In this document: piece by piece, positions 18,441-28,073 of the stretch
Layout of the letters: each line of letters opens with the position of its first letter
Numbering within the stretch: position 1 is the first letter of the stretch
Assembly (NCBI GenBank): GCA_001464715.1
Contig: LNDT01000036.1
Coordinates: 33,835 to 97,834 of the forward strand
Length of the DNA: 64,000 nt
Source: Bdellovibrionales bacterium Ga0074137
Lineage (GTDB): Bacteria; Bdellovibrionota; Bdellovibrionia; Bdellovibrionales; JAMPXM01
Direction: 5' to 3'
Program-made: the position numbers and the translations under genes
Notes under the pieces: generated by a model
What the model saw: the letters and a program-made list of their open reading frames with translations, nothing else
What the model was told of the DNA's origin: nothing
Databases searched by the model: none

Positions 18441-19467
18441 AACCCCATCGCAGAGCCATGGCGGCCATCGACATTCCGCCGCCCGAACCCAATATCATGA
18501 CCAGGTCGCCCTTTTTCAGTTTACGAGCAAGAGCCGCATCAGCCAAAGCCATCGGAAGACATGCGCTTCCGGTGTACCCAAAACGATCCATGATATTGTG
18601 AGCTTTATCGATAGGAGCATTCAGTCGAAGCATCGTTTCACGGATCGAACCGATGTTAATCTGCGTGAAGAAAAAGTGATCGACCTTCGATATTGAGCAT
18701 CCGATGCGATCCAAAACTGCATTCGTTAATTCGGGCCATACGACACTGTTGGTTTCAGGCGGAATTCTTTTCGTGAACTGCAGCATATGTTGGCGCCGCT
18801 TCAAGGTTTCGTCGCTGATCGGAAACTTCGTTCCGCCGCCATAAACTCCCATGTAGTCATGGTACTGGCCGTCGGTCGCCAGCTGGGATGCAAGAATTCC
18901 CAAGGGTTCCCCATGGGCTGAAACTTCCGTGGTTCGCTCAATAACAGCGGCGCCTGCACCGTCCGCAAAAACGGAGGTCACTTTGTGATCGTCCCAATCA
19001 AAATACTTCGACATTCCGTAAGCACCGACGACGAGGATATTGTTGTAGCGTTCGTCGGCGACCAGATACTTCGCAGCCACGTCGGTTGCTGTGACAAAGC
19101 CTGCGCACGCTGAATTGAGATCAAAAGTTCCAGCGCGTGAAGCTTGTAGTTTGTACTGAACAACTGCGGCCGTTGATGGCGAAATGTAATCAGGCGTGTC
19201 GGTCGCAACGATAATGAGGTCGAGGTCTTTGGCTGTGACGCCGGCTTTGGCCATGGCCTCTTTTGCGGCTGGAATCACAAGATCTGAAGTGGCTTGATCT
19301 TCAGACATGAAGTGACGTTGAAGAATGTTTCTTTGCTCACGAAGAAACGTGCTCATGTCGCGATCATACTTTTTGTCGAAGAATTCATTCTGAACAACGC
19401 GCTCGGGAGCAAACAGGCCAAGTCCAGAAATCACCGCTCGAGGTTTTGCCGATTCAGTATTTTTCAT
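18430..19467 (-). CDS. KASIII-like condensing enzyme with altered active site
   Basis: 345 residues, FabH-like thiolase fold. Cys121 lies in LNSACAGFVTATD, the nucleophile. By alignment with FabH, the catalytic His of the HQAN motif is Thr268 (FFFTQINIGSIRE) and the catalytic Asn of the GNTSAA motif is Tyr298 (RFGYTGSACLPMALADA). The C-terminal LGSGGGMSMAAMALRW is normal. The Cys-His-Asn triad is thus reduced to Cys, which argues against standard decarboxylative priming of fatty acid synthesis and for another acyl transfer or condensation. The ATG is one base after the stop of the upstream hydrolase and its end overlaps the ligase. Confidence 0.88.
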   Translation of the reverse strand: MKNTESAKPRAVISGLGLFAPERVVQNEFFDKKYDRDMSTFLREQRNILQRHFMSEDQATSDLVIPAAKEAMAKAGVTAKDLDLIIVATDTPDYISPSTAAVVQYKLQASRAGTFDLNSACAGFVTATDVAAKYLVADERYNNILVVGAYGMSKYFDWDDHKVTSVFADGAGAAVIERTTEVSAHGEPLGILASQLATDGQYHDYMGVYGGGTKFPISDETLKRRQHMLQFTKRIPPETNSVVWPELTNAVLDRIGCSISKVDHFFFTQINIGSIRETMLRLNAPIDKAHNIMDRFGYTGSACLPMALADAALARKLKKGDLVMILGSGGGMSMAAMALRWGYDT

Positions 19468-19468
19468 A

Positions 19469-20269
19469 CTACTGGAAAAGGAACTCGTTCACTTTTGCGA
19501 CAAAGAGCGCCGGATTCTCAACGTTGGCCGAGTGCCCTTGATCTTTCAAAATGTCGAGGCTCGCGTTCGGTAAACCTGCAGCCAAGATCTGAGAGCTTTC
19601 AACTGGAATAATTGGATCGTGTTGACCGTGAAGGACAAGAACCGGGTGACGGATTTTCCCAAGGTCTTTTGAGATATCTGTGATGTGCAGCATTTTAGGA
19701 ACGCCATGCCAGTTTATCTTAGCGGCACCGAATGTATCGTCGACGATGCGCTGAAAGAGAGGGCTCTTCATATCATTTCCGTGGATTGTTCCGTTCATAA
19801 CGGCCTCAGTGACGGCCCGGTCTTCACTCATCTGTGTGAAGGCAGCATACATTTCAGGTCCAAACTGAACTCCGGTTGCGCCGACGGGATCCAGCAAAAC
19901 CGCGCGCTCAAATAAGTTGGGAGCTTTTAGCATTGCAAACAGTGCAATGAGACCTCCGGTCGAGTGTCCGACCAGACATGCTTTTTTGATTCCCAGTTTA
20001 TCGCAAAGTTGAATGTAATCCTCGGCGAGAGCTGCGGGGTGCAGCTCTTCTTCGGACTTTGGAGGATCCGATTTTCCATAGCCGCGCCACTCGGCCGCAA
20101 TGAAGCGTCCCTCGAGACCAGGCTTCGCGCTCTTTTTCCAAATTTCGAGAGACGGTTCCCACCAAGTGTTCGACGCCAAATTTCCGTGAAGGAAAATGGT
20201 GTCCATCGGAAGAACCGAGTTCGTTACATCGACGTTCATGCCGTAGTTAAACAAATCGACTCGTGCCAC
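19469..20269 (-). CDS. Cytoplasmic alpha/beta hydrolase
   Basis: 266 residues from a GTG at 20269 with AGGAG six bases upstream; a longer frame to 20431 overlaps the preceding gene and is rejected. Catalytic triad Ser103 (GHSTGG), Asp218 (HGQHDP) and His246 (DQGHSAN) are all present, and the oxyanion segment is FLHGNLASNTWWEP. There is no signal peptide. It lies between a secreted hydrolase and the KASIII-like gene on the same strand and probably acts as thioesterase, ester hydrolase or lactone-processing enzyme on the acyl product of the cluster. Substrate unknown. Confidence 0.88.
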   Translation of the reverse strand: MARVDLFNYGMNVDVTNSVLPMDTIFLHGNLASNTWWEPSLEIWKKSAKPGLEGRFIAAEWRGYGKSDPPKSEEELHPAALAEDYIQLCDKLGIKKACLVGHSTGGLIALFAMLKAPNLFERAVLLDPVGATGVQFGPEMYAAFTQMSEDRAVTEAVMNGTIHGNDMKSPLFQRIVDDTFGAAKINWHGVPKMLHITDISKDLGKIRHPVLVLHGQHDPIIPVESSQILAAGLPNASLDILKDQGHSANVENPALFVAKVNEFLFQ

Positions 20270-20310
20270 GGTGGACTCCTTACTTTGTGGGGGCGTTACT
20301 TCCGCCCGAA

Positions 20311-21420
20311 TTACTGCTGCGGTATTTCGATCCGAGTTGTTCCGCCATCGACGCCGCCCGACCAAACGCCGCCAACCCATGTTCCGCCGTTTTGAATTCG
20401 CGGATCTTTGTTGATGATAAGTTTGATCCACTCGGCAGAAAACCCCGGCATCGCTTCTGGAATTTTGTGTTCAGTGTGCTGTAGGTAGAGACGGCTTGCT
20501 TTTGCAGCGGCAGGAACTCGATTCCAAAAAACATCGAGAACATCTTGAGGAATGTACTGATCTTTGGCAGCGACGACGAGATGAACTTTTCCCGCGGGGA
20601 GTTTGTCGACGACATCTTCGGCGCGGAATTTACGCACGCCTTGAATCATGCGAAAAATAGCCTCGAGTTTATAAGGATGCTCCAAAACGATGGGCTCTGT
20701 CAGCGCGTAGGTCGAGTAAACGGTTTGCTTCAAGAAAAAGTCAAAGAGCTGATCGTTGGTCGCCGGGTTTAAAGGAAACATCGCTCGGGTCGCTGCGATC
20801 TGAAGAAGAATCTGATCATCTTGCGCTTTGAGCGACTGAGTGTACGGAGCCATCAGCACAAGCGATTCAACTTTCCCCGGGTACATTGCGGAAAACAGCG
20901 TTCCAAGAGCTCCGCCATAAGAAAGCGTCACGATGTGGACGGGAGTTCGAAGACCGAGCTTCGATAAAAGTGAATTCAAATCGCGCGCTTGCTCGGCGAT
21001 TGGGATTTCGGCTTTTGGAAATCCCTCTTTGATCATCGTCTCGCCCATGCCTCGTGGATCGTAGCGAAGAATGCCAAGACCATCGCCTTTAAGTTTGTCG
21101 ACGAAGGTATCCCAAATCCCTGTTCGGTAGGTGAGGCCATTGACAAGAACGACGACGGGTTTTCCCGGCTCGGGCTTAAGAAAATCGACCCAGAGCTCGC
21201 GGTCGCCGCGGATTTTTACGAATTTTTCGATGCGTTCTTGAGCTTTCGCTGAAGCGACAATGCGGCGAGAGGAGAGCTGCCGCGACGATTCTCGAGCCAC
21301 CGTCAGATCTCCTGAACGGGGTTGGAAAAGATCACTGCAAGTGGCCGCGTGCCCGGCAGACGACGCACCTAAAAACGAAGTCGCGACCACAAAAGCCCCG
21401 ACTAAAATACCTAACTTCAC
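20311..21420 (-). CDS. Exported alpha/beta hydrolase
   Basis: 369 residues with signal peptide (MKLGILVGAFVVATSFLGAS; cleavage near AGHA-A, residue 25). The mature protein starts TCSDLF. Triad candidates: Ser167 (LSYGGALG), Asp287 (AAKDQYIP) and His318 (HTEHKIPE); oxyanion region VLVNGLTYRTGIWD. It should act in the periplasm or outside the cell. A Gly/Trp-rich C-terminus (GGTWVGGVWSGGVDGG) is unusual for the fold. It is the second gene of the leftward acyl cluster. Confidence 0.85.
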   Translation of the reverse strand: MKLGILVGAFVVATSFLGASSAGHAATCSDLFQPRSGDLTVARESSRQLSSRRIVASAKAQERIEKFVKIRGDRELWVDFLKPEPGKPVVVLVNGLTYRTGIWDTFVDKLKGDGLGILRYDPRGMGETMIKEGFPKAEIPIAEQARDLNSLLSKLGLRTPVHIVTLSYGGALGTLFSAMYPGKVESLVLMAPYTQSLKAQDDQILLQIAATRAMFPLNPATNDQLFDFFLKQTVYSTYALTEPIVLEHPYKLEAIFRMIQGVRKFRAEDVVDKLPAGKVHLVVAAKDQYIPQDVLDVFWNRVPAAAKASRLYLQHTEHKIPEAMPGFSAEWIKLIINKDPRIQNGGTWVGGVWSGGVDGGTTRIEIPQQ

Positions 21421-21503
21421 GAAAGACCCCTCCCTGAGGCTTCAATGTTCCATTCGTCTCGCCCCTCGAGGTTCGAACTAAGCATTGAAGCGGTAACCCA
21501 AAC

Positions 21504-22259
21504 CTAAACGACCAAACCACCGTCGACCGAAATCACGGCACCATTGATGTATGAAGCTTCGCGAGAAGCCAAAAACAAACATGCATTCGCGATTTCGGAC
21601 GGCGTACCGAACCTACCTGCTGGAACTTTGTCAGAAACCGAATTGCGCGCCTCAAGAGGCATCGCTTCCACCATGGGAGTCATAATGAAACCTGGAGCCA
21701 CAGCATTGGCTGTGAAGCCTTTTCGCGCGAGCTCTCGGGCCCAAGTCTTGGTCATTCCAATGACGCCCGCTTTCGAGGCAACGTAATTTGTCTGACCAAA
21801 GTTTCCGTAGAGCGCGACGACAGATGCGATCGAGATAATTCTTTTAAACTGGGTGTCGGCAAACTTCGGAAGCAGAGCTTTTGTGCAGTAAAAGACACCG
21901 TTAAGATTTGTGTCGATCACGGCTTGAAAGTCCTCGACCGACATTTTGCCGAAAGACTTGTCGCGAGTGATGCCGGCGTTGTTGACAAGAATCTCAACCG
22001 CAAACGGCAAAGATTGAGCGGCCGCCTCGACCGAGGACCAAGTTGAGACATCGACTTGCTGAAAATAGACGCGCTCGCCGAAGGAGGCGAGCTCGAGCCG
22101 AGCCACTTCGATCGACTCGGGTGAGTATTCCCAAACCGCGACTTTGGCACCGGCCTCAAGAAATAGACGGGTAATCTGCAATCCTATGCCGCGCGCTCCA
22201 CCTGTCACGACGACGTTGGAGTCCTTGAAGTCAAATTTCAGATTTATTTGTGCGCCCAT
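21504..22259 (-). CDS. Short-chain dehydrogenase, 3-oxoacyl-ACP reductase (FabG) type
   Basis: 251 residues from the ATG at 22259; an in-frame TTG at 22286 would add nine residues. Classical SDR features: TGGARGIG cofactor loop, NNAGITRD, Ser in ISIASVVALYG, the YxxxK pair in NYVASKAGVIG and the C-terminal INGAVISVDGGLVV. Such enzymes reduce 3-oxoacyl thioesters with NADPH. It is the first gene of the acyl cluster; the order is reductase, exported hydrolase, hydrolase, KASIII-like, ligase. Confidence 0.9.
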   Translation of the reverse strand: MGAQINLKFDFKDSNVVVTGGARGIGLQITRLFLEAGAKVAVWEYSPESIEVARLELASFGERVYFQQVDVSTWSSVEAAAQSLPFAVEILVNNAGITRDKSFGKMSVEDFQAVIDTNLNGVFYCTKALLPKFADTQFKRIISIASVVALYGNFGQTNYVASKAGVIGMTKTWARELARKGFTANAVAPGFIMTPMVEAMPLEARNSVSDKVPAGRFGTPSEIANACLFLASREASYINGAVISVDGGLVV

Positions 22260-22699
22260 CGGGTTGTTGTCTAAGGTTTGGGTCAAGATTCAGTCAACGC
22301 GAAAAGAGCTTTAACTCAGCCCGAGAAAATGCCCAGCGTCATGAGTTTAGGTGCAGCAACCATATGAAATTATTTACATTTAACATGCCGATGTAGAGCA
22401 ATGACTCTATAAAAGCAGCTGAATTTCAACCGTGTTGCGACTTTTTTAAACACGCCGATGAAGCGAAGAATTCCCGGAATAGTTCACTGAAGTTTTAGAA
22501 TCGCCTGAACATTTCTTTGCGAACGATTCATCTTCGTCTTCGCCGTTGCGTGAAAACAGTGAGAGAATTTGATTCGACTTGCCTCAGTGAAACCGAAGTG
22601 AGAACTAATGACTCGTTCACAAACTCGGGACAAAGGATCACACTGCGGTCACAGCAGGTCGTTTTCTTTATTTCTTATTCGGTTTTCAGTGAGGAATCG
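22260..22699. other. Divergent intergenic region, 440 bp, AT-richer
   Basis: Separates the leftward acyl cluster from the rightward cytochrome oxidase operon and must hold both promoters. The stretch around 22370-22420 is AT-rich (TTTACATTTAACATG), but no pair of good -35/-10 boxes could be fixed. The frame open from 22517 is an upstream extension of the cytochrome gene and lacks signs of coding. Confidence 0.5.
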
Positions 22700-23320
22700 A
22701 TGGCAACTCAAGATTCTAAATCCGGTTCGACTTCAGGTACCAATTCGGGCTCGACAAAATCAATTCCAGGCGCGGACGAGCGCGAGGAAAGCTATTCTGG
22801 TGTGAACAAAGCCGGAATGGTCACTTTTATCGCGTCGATGGCCGTGACCTTCGTATCATTTTTCTACGTGAGTTTCTTCAGCGGAGGCATCGACTTGAAA
22901 GAAGTGAAGCCGGCGGATGCACCGGTCGAGCAGGTCGTAGCCGAAGCTCCCGTTGATGTCTCCGGAGTGACCGAGCCTTGGTTGGCCAATGCCGACATGG
23001 TGAAACATGGTGCAGCTATCTACAAAACAAACTGTGCGATGTGCCATGGCGCTGGCGGCGCGGGCGATGGTGTTGCCGGAGCGAATCTCAATCCGAAGCC
23101 TCGAAATTTGATCGAAGGCGGCTGGAAGCAAGGTGGCGGTGAGCTTGCGCTATTCAAAACTCTGCAGACAGGAATCCCCGGGGGCTCCATGCAAGGTTAT
23201 AAAGATGCACTTCCGGCCAAAGACCGATGGGCTCTCGTCCAATTCATCCACTCAATCACGAAGACCCCAGAAAAAGACTCGGAAGCCGAACTGAAAGCAA
23301 AAGCGCCGACACTTCAGTAG
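22700..23320 (+). CDS. Membrane-anchored mono-haem cytochrome c
   Basis: 206 residues from the ATG at 22700 (GAGGA site just upstream). After a Ser/Gly-rich cytoplasmic N-terminus comes one TM helix (MVTFIASMAVTFVSFFYVSFF, about residues 38-60), then a periplasmic class I cytochrome c domain with CAMCH (Cys112, Cys115, His116) and a likely axial Met in GSMQGY. Its place at the head of the oxidase operon suggests it delivers electrons to the caa3 oxidase or to a complex III substitute. Confidence 0.9.
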   Translation: MATQDSKSGSTSGTNSGSTKSIPGADEREESYSGVNKAGMVTFIASMAVTFVSFFYVSFFSGGIDLKEVKPADAPVEQVVAEAPVDVSGVTEPWLANADMVKHGAAIYKTNCAMCHGAGGAGDGVAGANLNPKPRNLIEGGWKQGGGELALFKTLQTGIPGGSMQGYKDALPAKDRWALVQFIHSITKTPEKDSEAELKAKAPTLQ

Positions 23321-23336
23321 GAAACAGGAAGAGCTC

Positions 23337-24206
23337 ATGGACCTCGAATCGTCGAAATGTGAAATGCGTAAAGGCTTCATGGCTTCGATCTTAATGATCG
23401 CGGCGACGTTGTCGATGGCGCCATTGGCTCACGCTCGCGAATTCGGAAAGGCCGCTCCAGGTCATAGCAATGAAACTCCAACCGAACTTGGTGATGTGAC
23501 GATCGAACCGAAGTTAGGCGACAAGGTCGATCTCGATGCGAAGTTTCTTGATCACAGCGGCCGCGAGGTTTCGCTTCGAGACTATGCGAAAGACGGGAAG
23601 CCAATCCTCTTGAGTCTCGCGTATTATTCTTGCCCCAGCCTCTGCAATTTTCACTTAAACGGTCTGAACGATGCCTTCAAACAAATGAAGCAACCTCTCG
23701 GTGAAGAGTTCAATTTGGTTGTTGTCAGTTTTGATCCGAAAGAAAAACCGGCACTTGCGGCGGCCAAGAGGGAGAGCTACCTCAAAGAATACGGCCGTCC
23801 CGAGGGCTCCGAAGGCTGGCATTTTTTGACGGGCTCGGCTGAATCGAGCGCGGCACTGGCCAAGGCGGTCGGCTTTGGATTTCGCTGGGATGAAGCGCAA
23901 AAGCAGTACGCCCATGCATCGGCGGCTTTTGCGATCGCACCCGATGGCACGATCACACGGTACTTATTTGGTATTGTCTTTGATCCGAAGACCGTTCGGC
24001 TTTCGATGCTCGAGGCATCCAAAGGCAAAATCGGAACCGTGATTGATAAATTAATACTCTATTGCTTCCACTATGATCCGAAAGAGAACAAATACACGCT
24101 GGCCGCATTCAACGTGATGCGAGCGGGTGGCATCTTGATCTTGTTGGTCTTGGGCGCGTTCCTTGTTCCGTTTTGGTTTCGTGGTCGTGATCAAGAAGTA
24201 AAGTAG
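23337..24206 (+). CDS. Sco1/SenC-family copper chaperone of cytochrome oxidase
   Basis: 289 residues. Signal sequence ending near HARE (residues ~15-33), thioredoxin-like domain with CPSLC (Cys99, Cys103) and the distal copper ligand His in YAHASAAFAI, plus a C-terminal TM helix (GGILILLVLGAFLVPFWF) that anchors it. Sco proteins load CuA in subunit II. It sits between the cytochrome c gene and coxB, in line with that role. Confidence 0.92.
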   Translation: MDLESSKCEMRKGFMASILMIAATLSMAPLAHAREFGKAAPGHSNETPTELGDVTIEPKLGDKVDLDAKFLDHSGREVSLRDYAKDGKPILLSLAYYSCPSLCNFHLNGLNDAFKQMKQPLGEEFNLVVVSFDPKEKPALAAAKRESYLKEYGRPEGSEGWHFLTGSAESSAALAKAVGFGFRWDEAQKQYAHASAAFAIAPDGTITRYLFGIVFDPKTVRLSMLEASKGKIGTVIDKLILYCFHYDPKENKYTLAAFNVMRAGGILILLVLGAFLVPFWFRGRDQEVK

Positions 24207-24250
24207 ACAGCGTGATTGTTCGATTCAAAAGTTTTGAAGGAGATTGTTCG

Positions 24251-25348
24251 ATGAACCTCAACCGCGGCAGATTTTTCGCCGGACCTCGTGTCGCTACTTT
24301 AGCCGCATTTATGTCGACCATCATTGCGTCGATGTTTTCGGTCGTGGCTGGCGCAAGCACGTTCATGCCACCATCGGCCACCGCGCTTGCGGCCGAAGTC
24401 GACCACATCTACGCCTTTTTGCTGATCGCAAGTTTGATTTCGTTCATTCTTTTGATCGGTGGGATGTTCTGGTTCGTTTACAAATACCAGCGACGCTCGG
24501 CGAACGATAAGACCGCTTACATCACTCATGACCATACTCTCGAGTTTGTTTGGTCGTTTGTTCCGTTCGTCATTTTCATGTTCGTGTTTTTCTGGGGTTG
24601 GAAAGTCTATCATGACATGAGAACCGTTCCTGCGGATGCGCTTGAGGTTCAGGTCATGGCTAAGAAGTGGGACTGGCGCTTCACTTATAAGAGCGGCAAA
24701 GAAGTGACGTCGGGACTTGATGACAACGGCCAGAAAATTCCGGCGACTCTTGTTGTCCCATCGGGACGTCCCGTGAAGCTTGTTATGGCTTCAGAAAAAA
24801 TCAATGCGGCATCGACGGATCCAAGAGATCGCCCGGTACTTCACTCATTTTTCATCCCGTCGGCGCGAGTGAAACAAGACGTCGTTCCGGGCCGCTACAC
24901 GATGCTGTGGTTTAATTTCGATCAACCCGGTGAGTACTGGGTTTTCTGCACAGAGTTCTGCGGTGCCGGACACTCGGCGATGAAAGCAAAAATCAAAGCT
25001 GTTCCACAAGCTGACTTTGATCGCTGGCTCGCAGAAGAAGGTGGCGGAGTTTTGACTTTAGCCGAACAGGGTAAAGCTCTTTACGGAGCAAAAGCGTGTG
25101 TTGGCTGCCACAGTGCCGATGGAACACGGGTCGTTGGACCTACATTCAAAGGTTCGTGGGGCGCTCAGCATAAGATGGAAGGCGGCGCGACAGTCGCTGT
25201 CGACGAAAATTATATTCGTGAATCGATTCTCAACCCGAATGCGAAAATTGTTGCAGGATATCCTGCGGGAGTCATGCCGGCTTATGCTGGTCAGCTCTCG
25301 GACGATGAACTGTTGGCACTGATCGAATTCATTAAAACACTGAAGTAA
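24251..25348 (+). CDS. coxB: Cytochrome c oxidase subunit II with fused cytochrome c (caa3 type)
   Basis: 365 residues from the ATG at 24251 with AGGAG upstream; an in-frame GTG at 24212 is less likely. Two TM helices form the N-terminal hairpin. The CuA site is complete: Cys233-TEF-Cys237-GAG-His241-SA-Met244. A C-terminal cytochrome c domain has CVGCH (Cys283-His287) and a Met in GVMPAYAGQLSDDEL. Fusion of CuA and haem c domains defines caa3 oxidases. Confidence 0.96.
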   Translation: MNLNRGRFFAGPRVATLAAFMSTIIASMFSVVAGASTFMPPSATALAAEVDHIYAFLLIASLISFILLIGGMFWFVYKYQRRSANDKTAYITHDHTLEFVWSFVPFVIFMFVFFWGWKVYHDMRTVPADALEVQVMAKKWDWRFTYKSGKEVTSGLDDNGQKIPATLVVPSGRPVKLVMASEKINAASTDPRDRPVLHSFFIPSARVKQDVVPGRYTMLWFNFDQPGEYWVFCTEFCGAGHSAMKAKIKAVPQADFDRWLAEEGGGVLTLAEQGKALYGAKACVGCHSADGTRVVGPTFKGSWGAQHKMEGGATVAVDENYIRESILNPNAKIVAGYPAGVMPAYAGQLSDDELLALIEFIKTLK

Positions 25349-25360
25349 GGAGGTGGGCCC

Positions 25361-26968
25361 ATGGCAAATGTAACAGGCGCTCACACAGCGAATCATTCGG
25401 ACTCAAATTATCTCAATCACGAAAAAGGCTTGTGGAATTGGCTATCGACGCTCGACCACAAGCGCATCGGATTGCTTTACTTTATCACCGTTGCGATCTT
25501 CTTTTTGATCGGCGGAATTTTCGCGCTCTTGATCCGCACCGAGCTTTTCTCGGCGGGCGAGACCATCATGACGGCTGAACAGTACTCAAGAGTGATGACT
25601 TATCACGGGGCCGTGATGGTCTTCTTGGTCATCATCCCTGGGATTCCAGCGTTTTTAGGAAACTTCTTTTTGCCAATGCAAATTGGCGCAAAAGATGTCG
25701 CCTTCCCACGATTAAATTTGGCGAGCTGGTACTGCCTGATCATTGGTGCGGGTATTGCTCTCGCGTCGTTATTTTTTGGCGGAGCTGACACGGGTTGGAC
25801 GTTCTACACGCCGTACTCGATCAAACATGCTCCCGCGGTCATCTGCATGGTCTTGGGCGTTTTCGTCGCGGGCTTTTCGTCGATTCTGACGGGTCTGAAC
25901 TTTATCGTTACGACTCATAAGCTGCGTGCGCCGGGCATGACGATGAATCGAATTCCTCTGTTCGTGTGGGCTCTTTACTCGACGGCCATTATTCAGGTTC
26001 TTGCGACACCGGTTCTTGCAATCACTGTTCTTCTGCTGGCGGCAGAGAACGTTTTTGGAATCGGCTTCTTTGACCCGGCCCTGGGTGGCGATCCGGTCTT
26101 GTTCCAGCATTTCTTCTGGTTCTATTCGCACCCGGCCGTTTACATCATGATTCTTCCGGCGTTCGGCGTGATTTCCGAACTCATCACGACGTTTTCGAAG
26201 AAAACGATTTTTGGTTACACAGCGATTGCTTACTCAAGTGTCGCGATTGCTGCTGTTTCGTTCTTCGTTTGGGGTCACCACATGTTCGTCTCAGGTCAGT
26301 CTGAGATCGCTGGCATCGTATTCTCTTTCATCACGATGTTGGTCGGCGTTCCGACGGCGATTAAGCTCTTCAACTGGGTGGCGACTCTTTATAAGGGATC
26401 GATCAATCTCTCGGCGCCGATGCTCTATGCCTTGGGATTCATGTTCCTTTTTACCATCGGTGGCGTGACGGGGATCTTCCTAGCAACAATCGCGGTCGAC
26501 GTTCACTTCCACGATACGTACTTCGTCGTTGCTCACTTTCACTATGTGATGGTGGGGGGAACTTTGATGGCTATCATGGGTGGCATTTACTACTGGTTCC
26601 CGAAGATGTTTGGAAAGCTAGTGAATGATAAGTGGGCGCAGGTTTCTTTCTTCTTTATCTTCGTGGGTTTCAACGTCACATTCTATCCGCAGTTTGTTTT
26701 GGGTTCGCTCGGAATGCCTCGTCGGTATTTCGATTATCTTCCCGAGTATGAACATCTCAACCGTATCTCGACGGTGGGCGCTTACTTGATCGGAATTGGT
26801 TTCGTGATCTCTGTGATCACCGTGATCCATGGCCTTTTCCGTGGAAAGCCAGCAGGGCCAAATCCATGGGGAGGAACAACTCTCGAATGGACGACAGCGT
26901 CTCCACCACCGCATGAGAATTTCCTCGTAACACCTATCGTAACGGCAGGACCTTATGAGCACCGCTAA
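25361..26968 (+). CDS. coxA: Cytochrome c oxidase subunit I, A2-type
   Basis: 535 residues, about 12 TM helices. Ligands are visible: [10 protein letters not shown] (low-spin haem), [14 protein letters not shown] (CuB His and crosslinked Tyr), WGHHMFVSG (two CuB His) and [11 protein letters not shown] (both haems). The segment reads FYSHPAVY instead of GHPEVY: the D-channel Glu is missing and a Tyr-Ser pair precedes the His, which is the mark of A2-type haem-copper oxidases such as those of Rhodothermus and Thermus. It reduces O2 to water and pumps protons. Confidence 0.97.
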   Translation: MANVTGAHTANHSDSNYLNHEKGLWNWLSTLDHKRIGLLYFITVAIFFLIGGIFALLIRTELFSAGETIMTAEQYSRVMTYHGAVMVFLVIIPGIPAFLGNFFLPMQIGAKDVAFPRLNLASWYCLIIGAGIALASLFFGGADTGWTFYTPYSIKHAPAVICMVLGVFVAGFSSILTGLNFIVTTHKLRAPGMTMNRIPLFVWALYSTAIIQVLATPVLAITVLLLAAENVFGIGFFDPALGGDPVLFQHFFWFYSHPAVYIMILPAFGVISELITTFSKKTIFGYTAIAYSSVAIAAVSFFVWGHHMFVSGQSEIAGIVFSFITMLVGVPTAIKLFNWVATLYKGSINLSAPMLYALGFMFLFTIGGVTGIFLATIAVDVHFHDTYFVVAHFHYVMVGGTLMAIMGGIYYWFPKMFGKLVNDKWAQVSFFFIFVGFNVTFYPQFVLGSLGMPRRYFDYLPEYEHLNRISTVGAYLIGIGFVISVITVIHGLFRGKPAGPNPWGGTTLEWTTASPPPHENFLVTPIVTAGPYEHR

Positions 26969-27641
26969 ATCGTCGACTCCCGGAGTTCATCAACACGCCC
27001 ATCACTACGACAGTGCCGAGCACGAATACCAAAGTTCAAAGCAGGGGCTTTGGTTGTTCATGTGCACAGAAATTTTGATGTTTGGTGGCCTCTTCGTCGC
27101 GTACATCATTTTCCACAACATGTTTCCTGAGACCTTTAAAGTGGGCTCCCTTTTCACGGATGTGAAATACGGAGCGACAAACACTGTTGTTCTGCTTTTC
27201 AGTTCGCTGACGATGGCTCTTGGAATTCACTACTGCCAAATGCGACAGCAACAAAAGGCTGTTATAGCCCTGGCGGTAACGATCCTTTGCGGTTTTGCGT
27301 TCATGGGAATCAAGTGGCTTGAGTACTCGCACAAATTCCACATGGGACTTTTGCCGGGCGACTGGTACGCGGGCAACGCCGAGATGATCGCAGCCGAGAT
27401 CGGCAATGTAACGATCCCATCGAACATCGCTCTGTATTTTTCGTTCTACTTTATGATGACGGGTCTTCACGGTGTTCACGTTTTAGTGGGTATGGGCCTC
27501 ATCACTTGGGTCATGATCCGCACAATGAGGGGCGAATTCGGTCCGCATTTTTACACACCGGTTGAAGGTGTTGGACTGTTCTGGCACTTGGTCGATTTGG
27601 TTTGGATTTACCTGTTCCCGCTTCTGTATTTGGTTTCCTGA
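26955..27641 (+). CDS. coxC: Cytochrome c oxidase subunit III
   Basis: 228 residues, overlapping the end of coxA by 14 bases. After a His-rich N-terminus ([14 protein letters not shown]) come about five TM helices with [47 protein letters not shown] and the terminal [19 protein letters not shown], all typical for subunit III. Confidence 0.96.
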   Translation: MSTAKSSTPGVHQHAHHYDSAEHEYQSSKQGLWLFMCTEILMFGGLFVAYIIFHNMFPETFKVGSLFTDVKYGATNTVVLLFSSLTMALGIHYCQMRQQQKAVIALAVTILCGFAFMGIKWLEYSHKFHMGLLPGDWYAGNAEMIAAEIGNVTIPSNIALYFSFYFMMTGLHGVHVLVGMGLITWVMIRTMRGEFGPHFYTPVEGVGLFWHLVDLVWIYLFPLLYLVS

Positions 27642-27667
27642 AAATTTGAATTCCTGAAAGAGGATTT

Positions 27668-28003
27668 ATGGCACAGACAAATACGAATCACGATGCTCAC
27701 GGCGGGGACTCTCATCACATCATTCCTCTGCCGACCTACTTTAAGATTTTCGGAGCACTGATAGCTTTGACGGTTATCACTGTCGCCGTCACGAAGGTCG
27801 ACTTCGGTGCCTTTAACGCCGTCGTTGCGTTTGGAATTGCATCGGTAAAAGCCGCGTTGGTTTTGGGTTACTTCATGCACTTGAAGTACGACAATCTGAT
27901 GAACCGAGTGATCATCGCTTCGGGTGTATTTTTCCTGATCGTCCTTTGGTTTTTCTCGGTTCTCGATATCGGCACACGCGCGATCGTGACCTCGCCTCTC
28001 TGA
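27668..28003 (+). CDS. coxD: Cytochrome c oxidase subunit IV (prokaryotic type)
   Basis: 111 residues with three TM helices (YFKIFGALIALTVITVAVT, AFGIASVKAALVLGYFMHL, VIIASGVFFLIVLWFFSVLD). KAALVLGYFMHLKY is the family signature. It has an AGAGG site before the ATG and follows coxC by 26 bases. It assists CuB assembly or subunit packing. Confidence 0.93.
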   Translation: MAQTNTNHDAHGGDSHHIIPLPTYFKIFGALIALTVITVAVTKVDFGAFNAVVAFGIASVKAALVLGYFMHLKYDNLMNRVIIASGVFFLIVLWFFSVLDIGTRAIVTSPL

Positions 28004-28073
28004 TCGCTGTCTTTTCACCGTTCAGTCTTGACCCTTTCGATGCAAAGCGCGAAAGGGTAGCTGGAGCCAACGC

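Noticed and set aside
16893..22259. Naming the acyl cluster oleABCD
   Set aside because: The reductase is FabG-sized, not an OleD-type extended SDR, and KASIII lacks the His and Asn expected in OleA; only the enzyme classes agree.
22517..22699. Longer start of the cytochrome c gene
   Set aside because: The extension has no ribosome site and reads as spacer; the ATG at 22700 has GAGGA in place.
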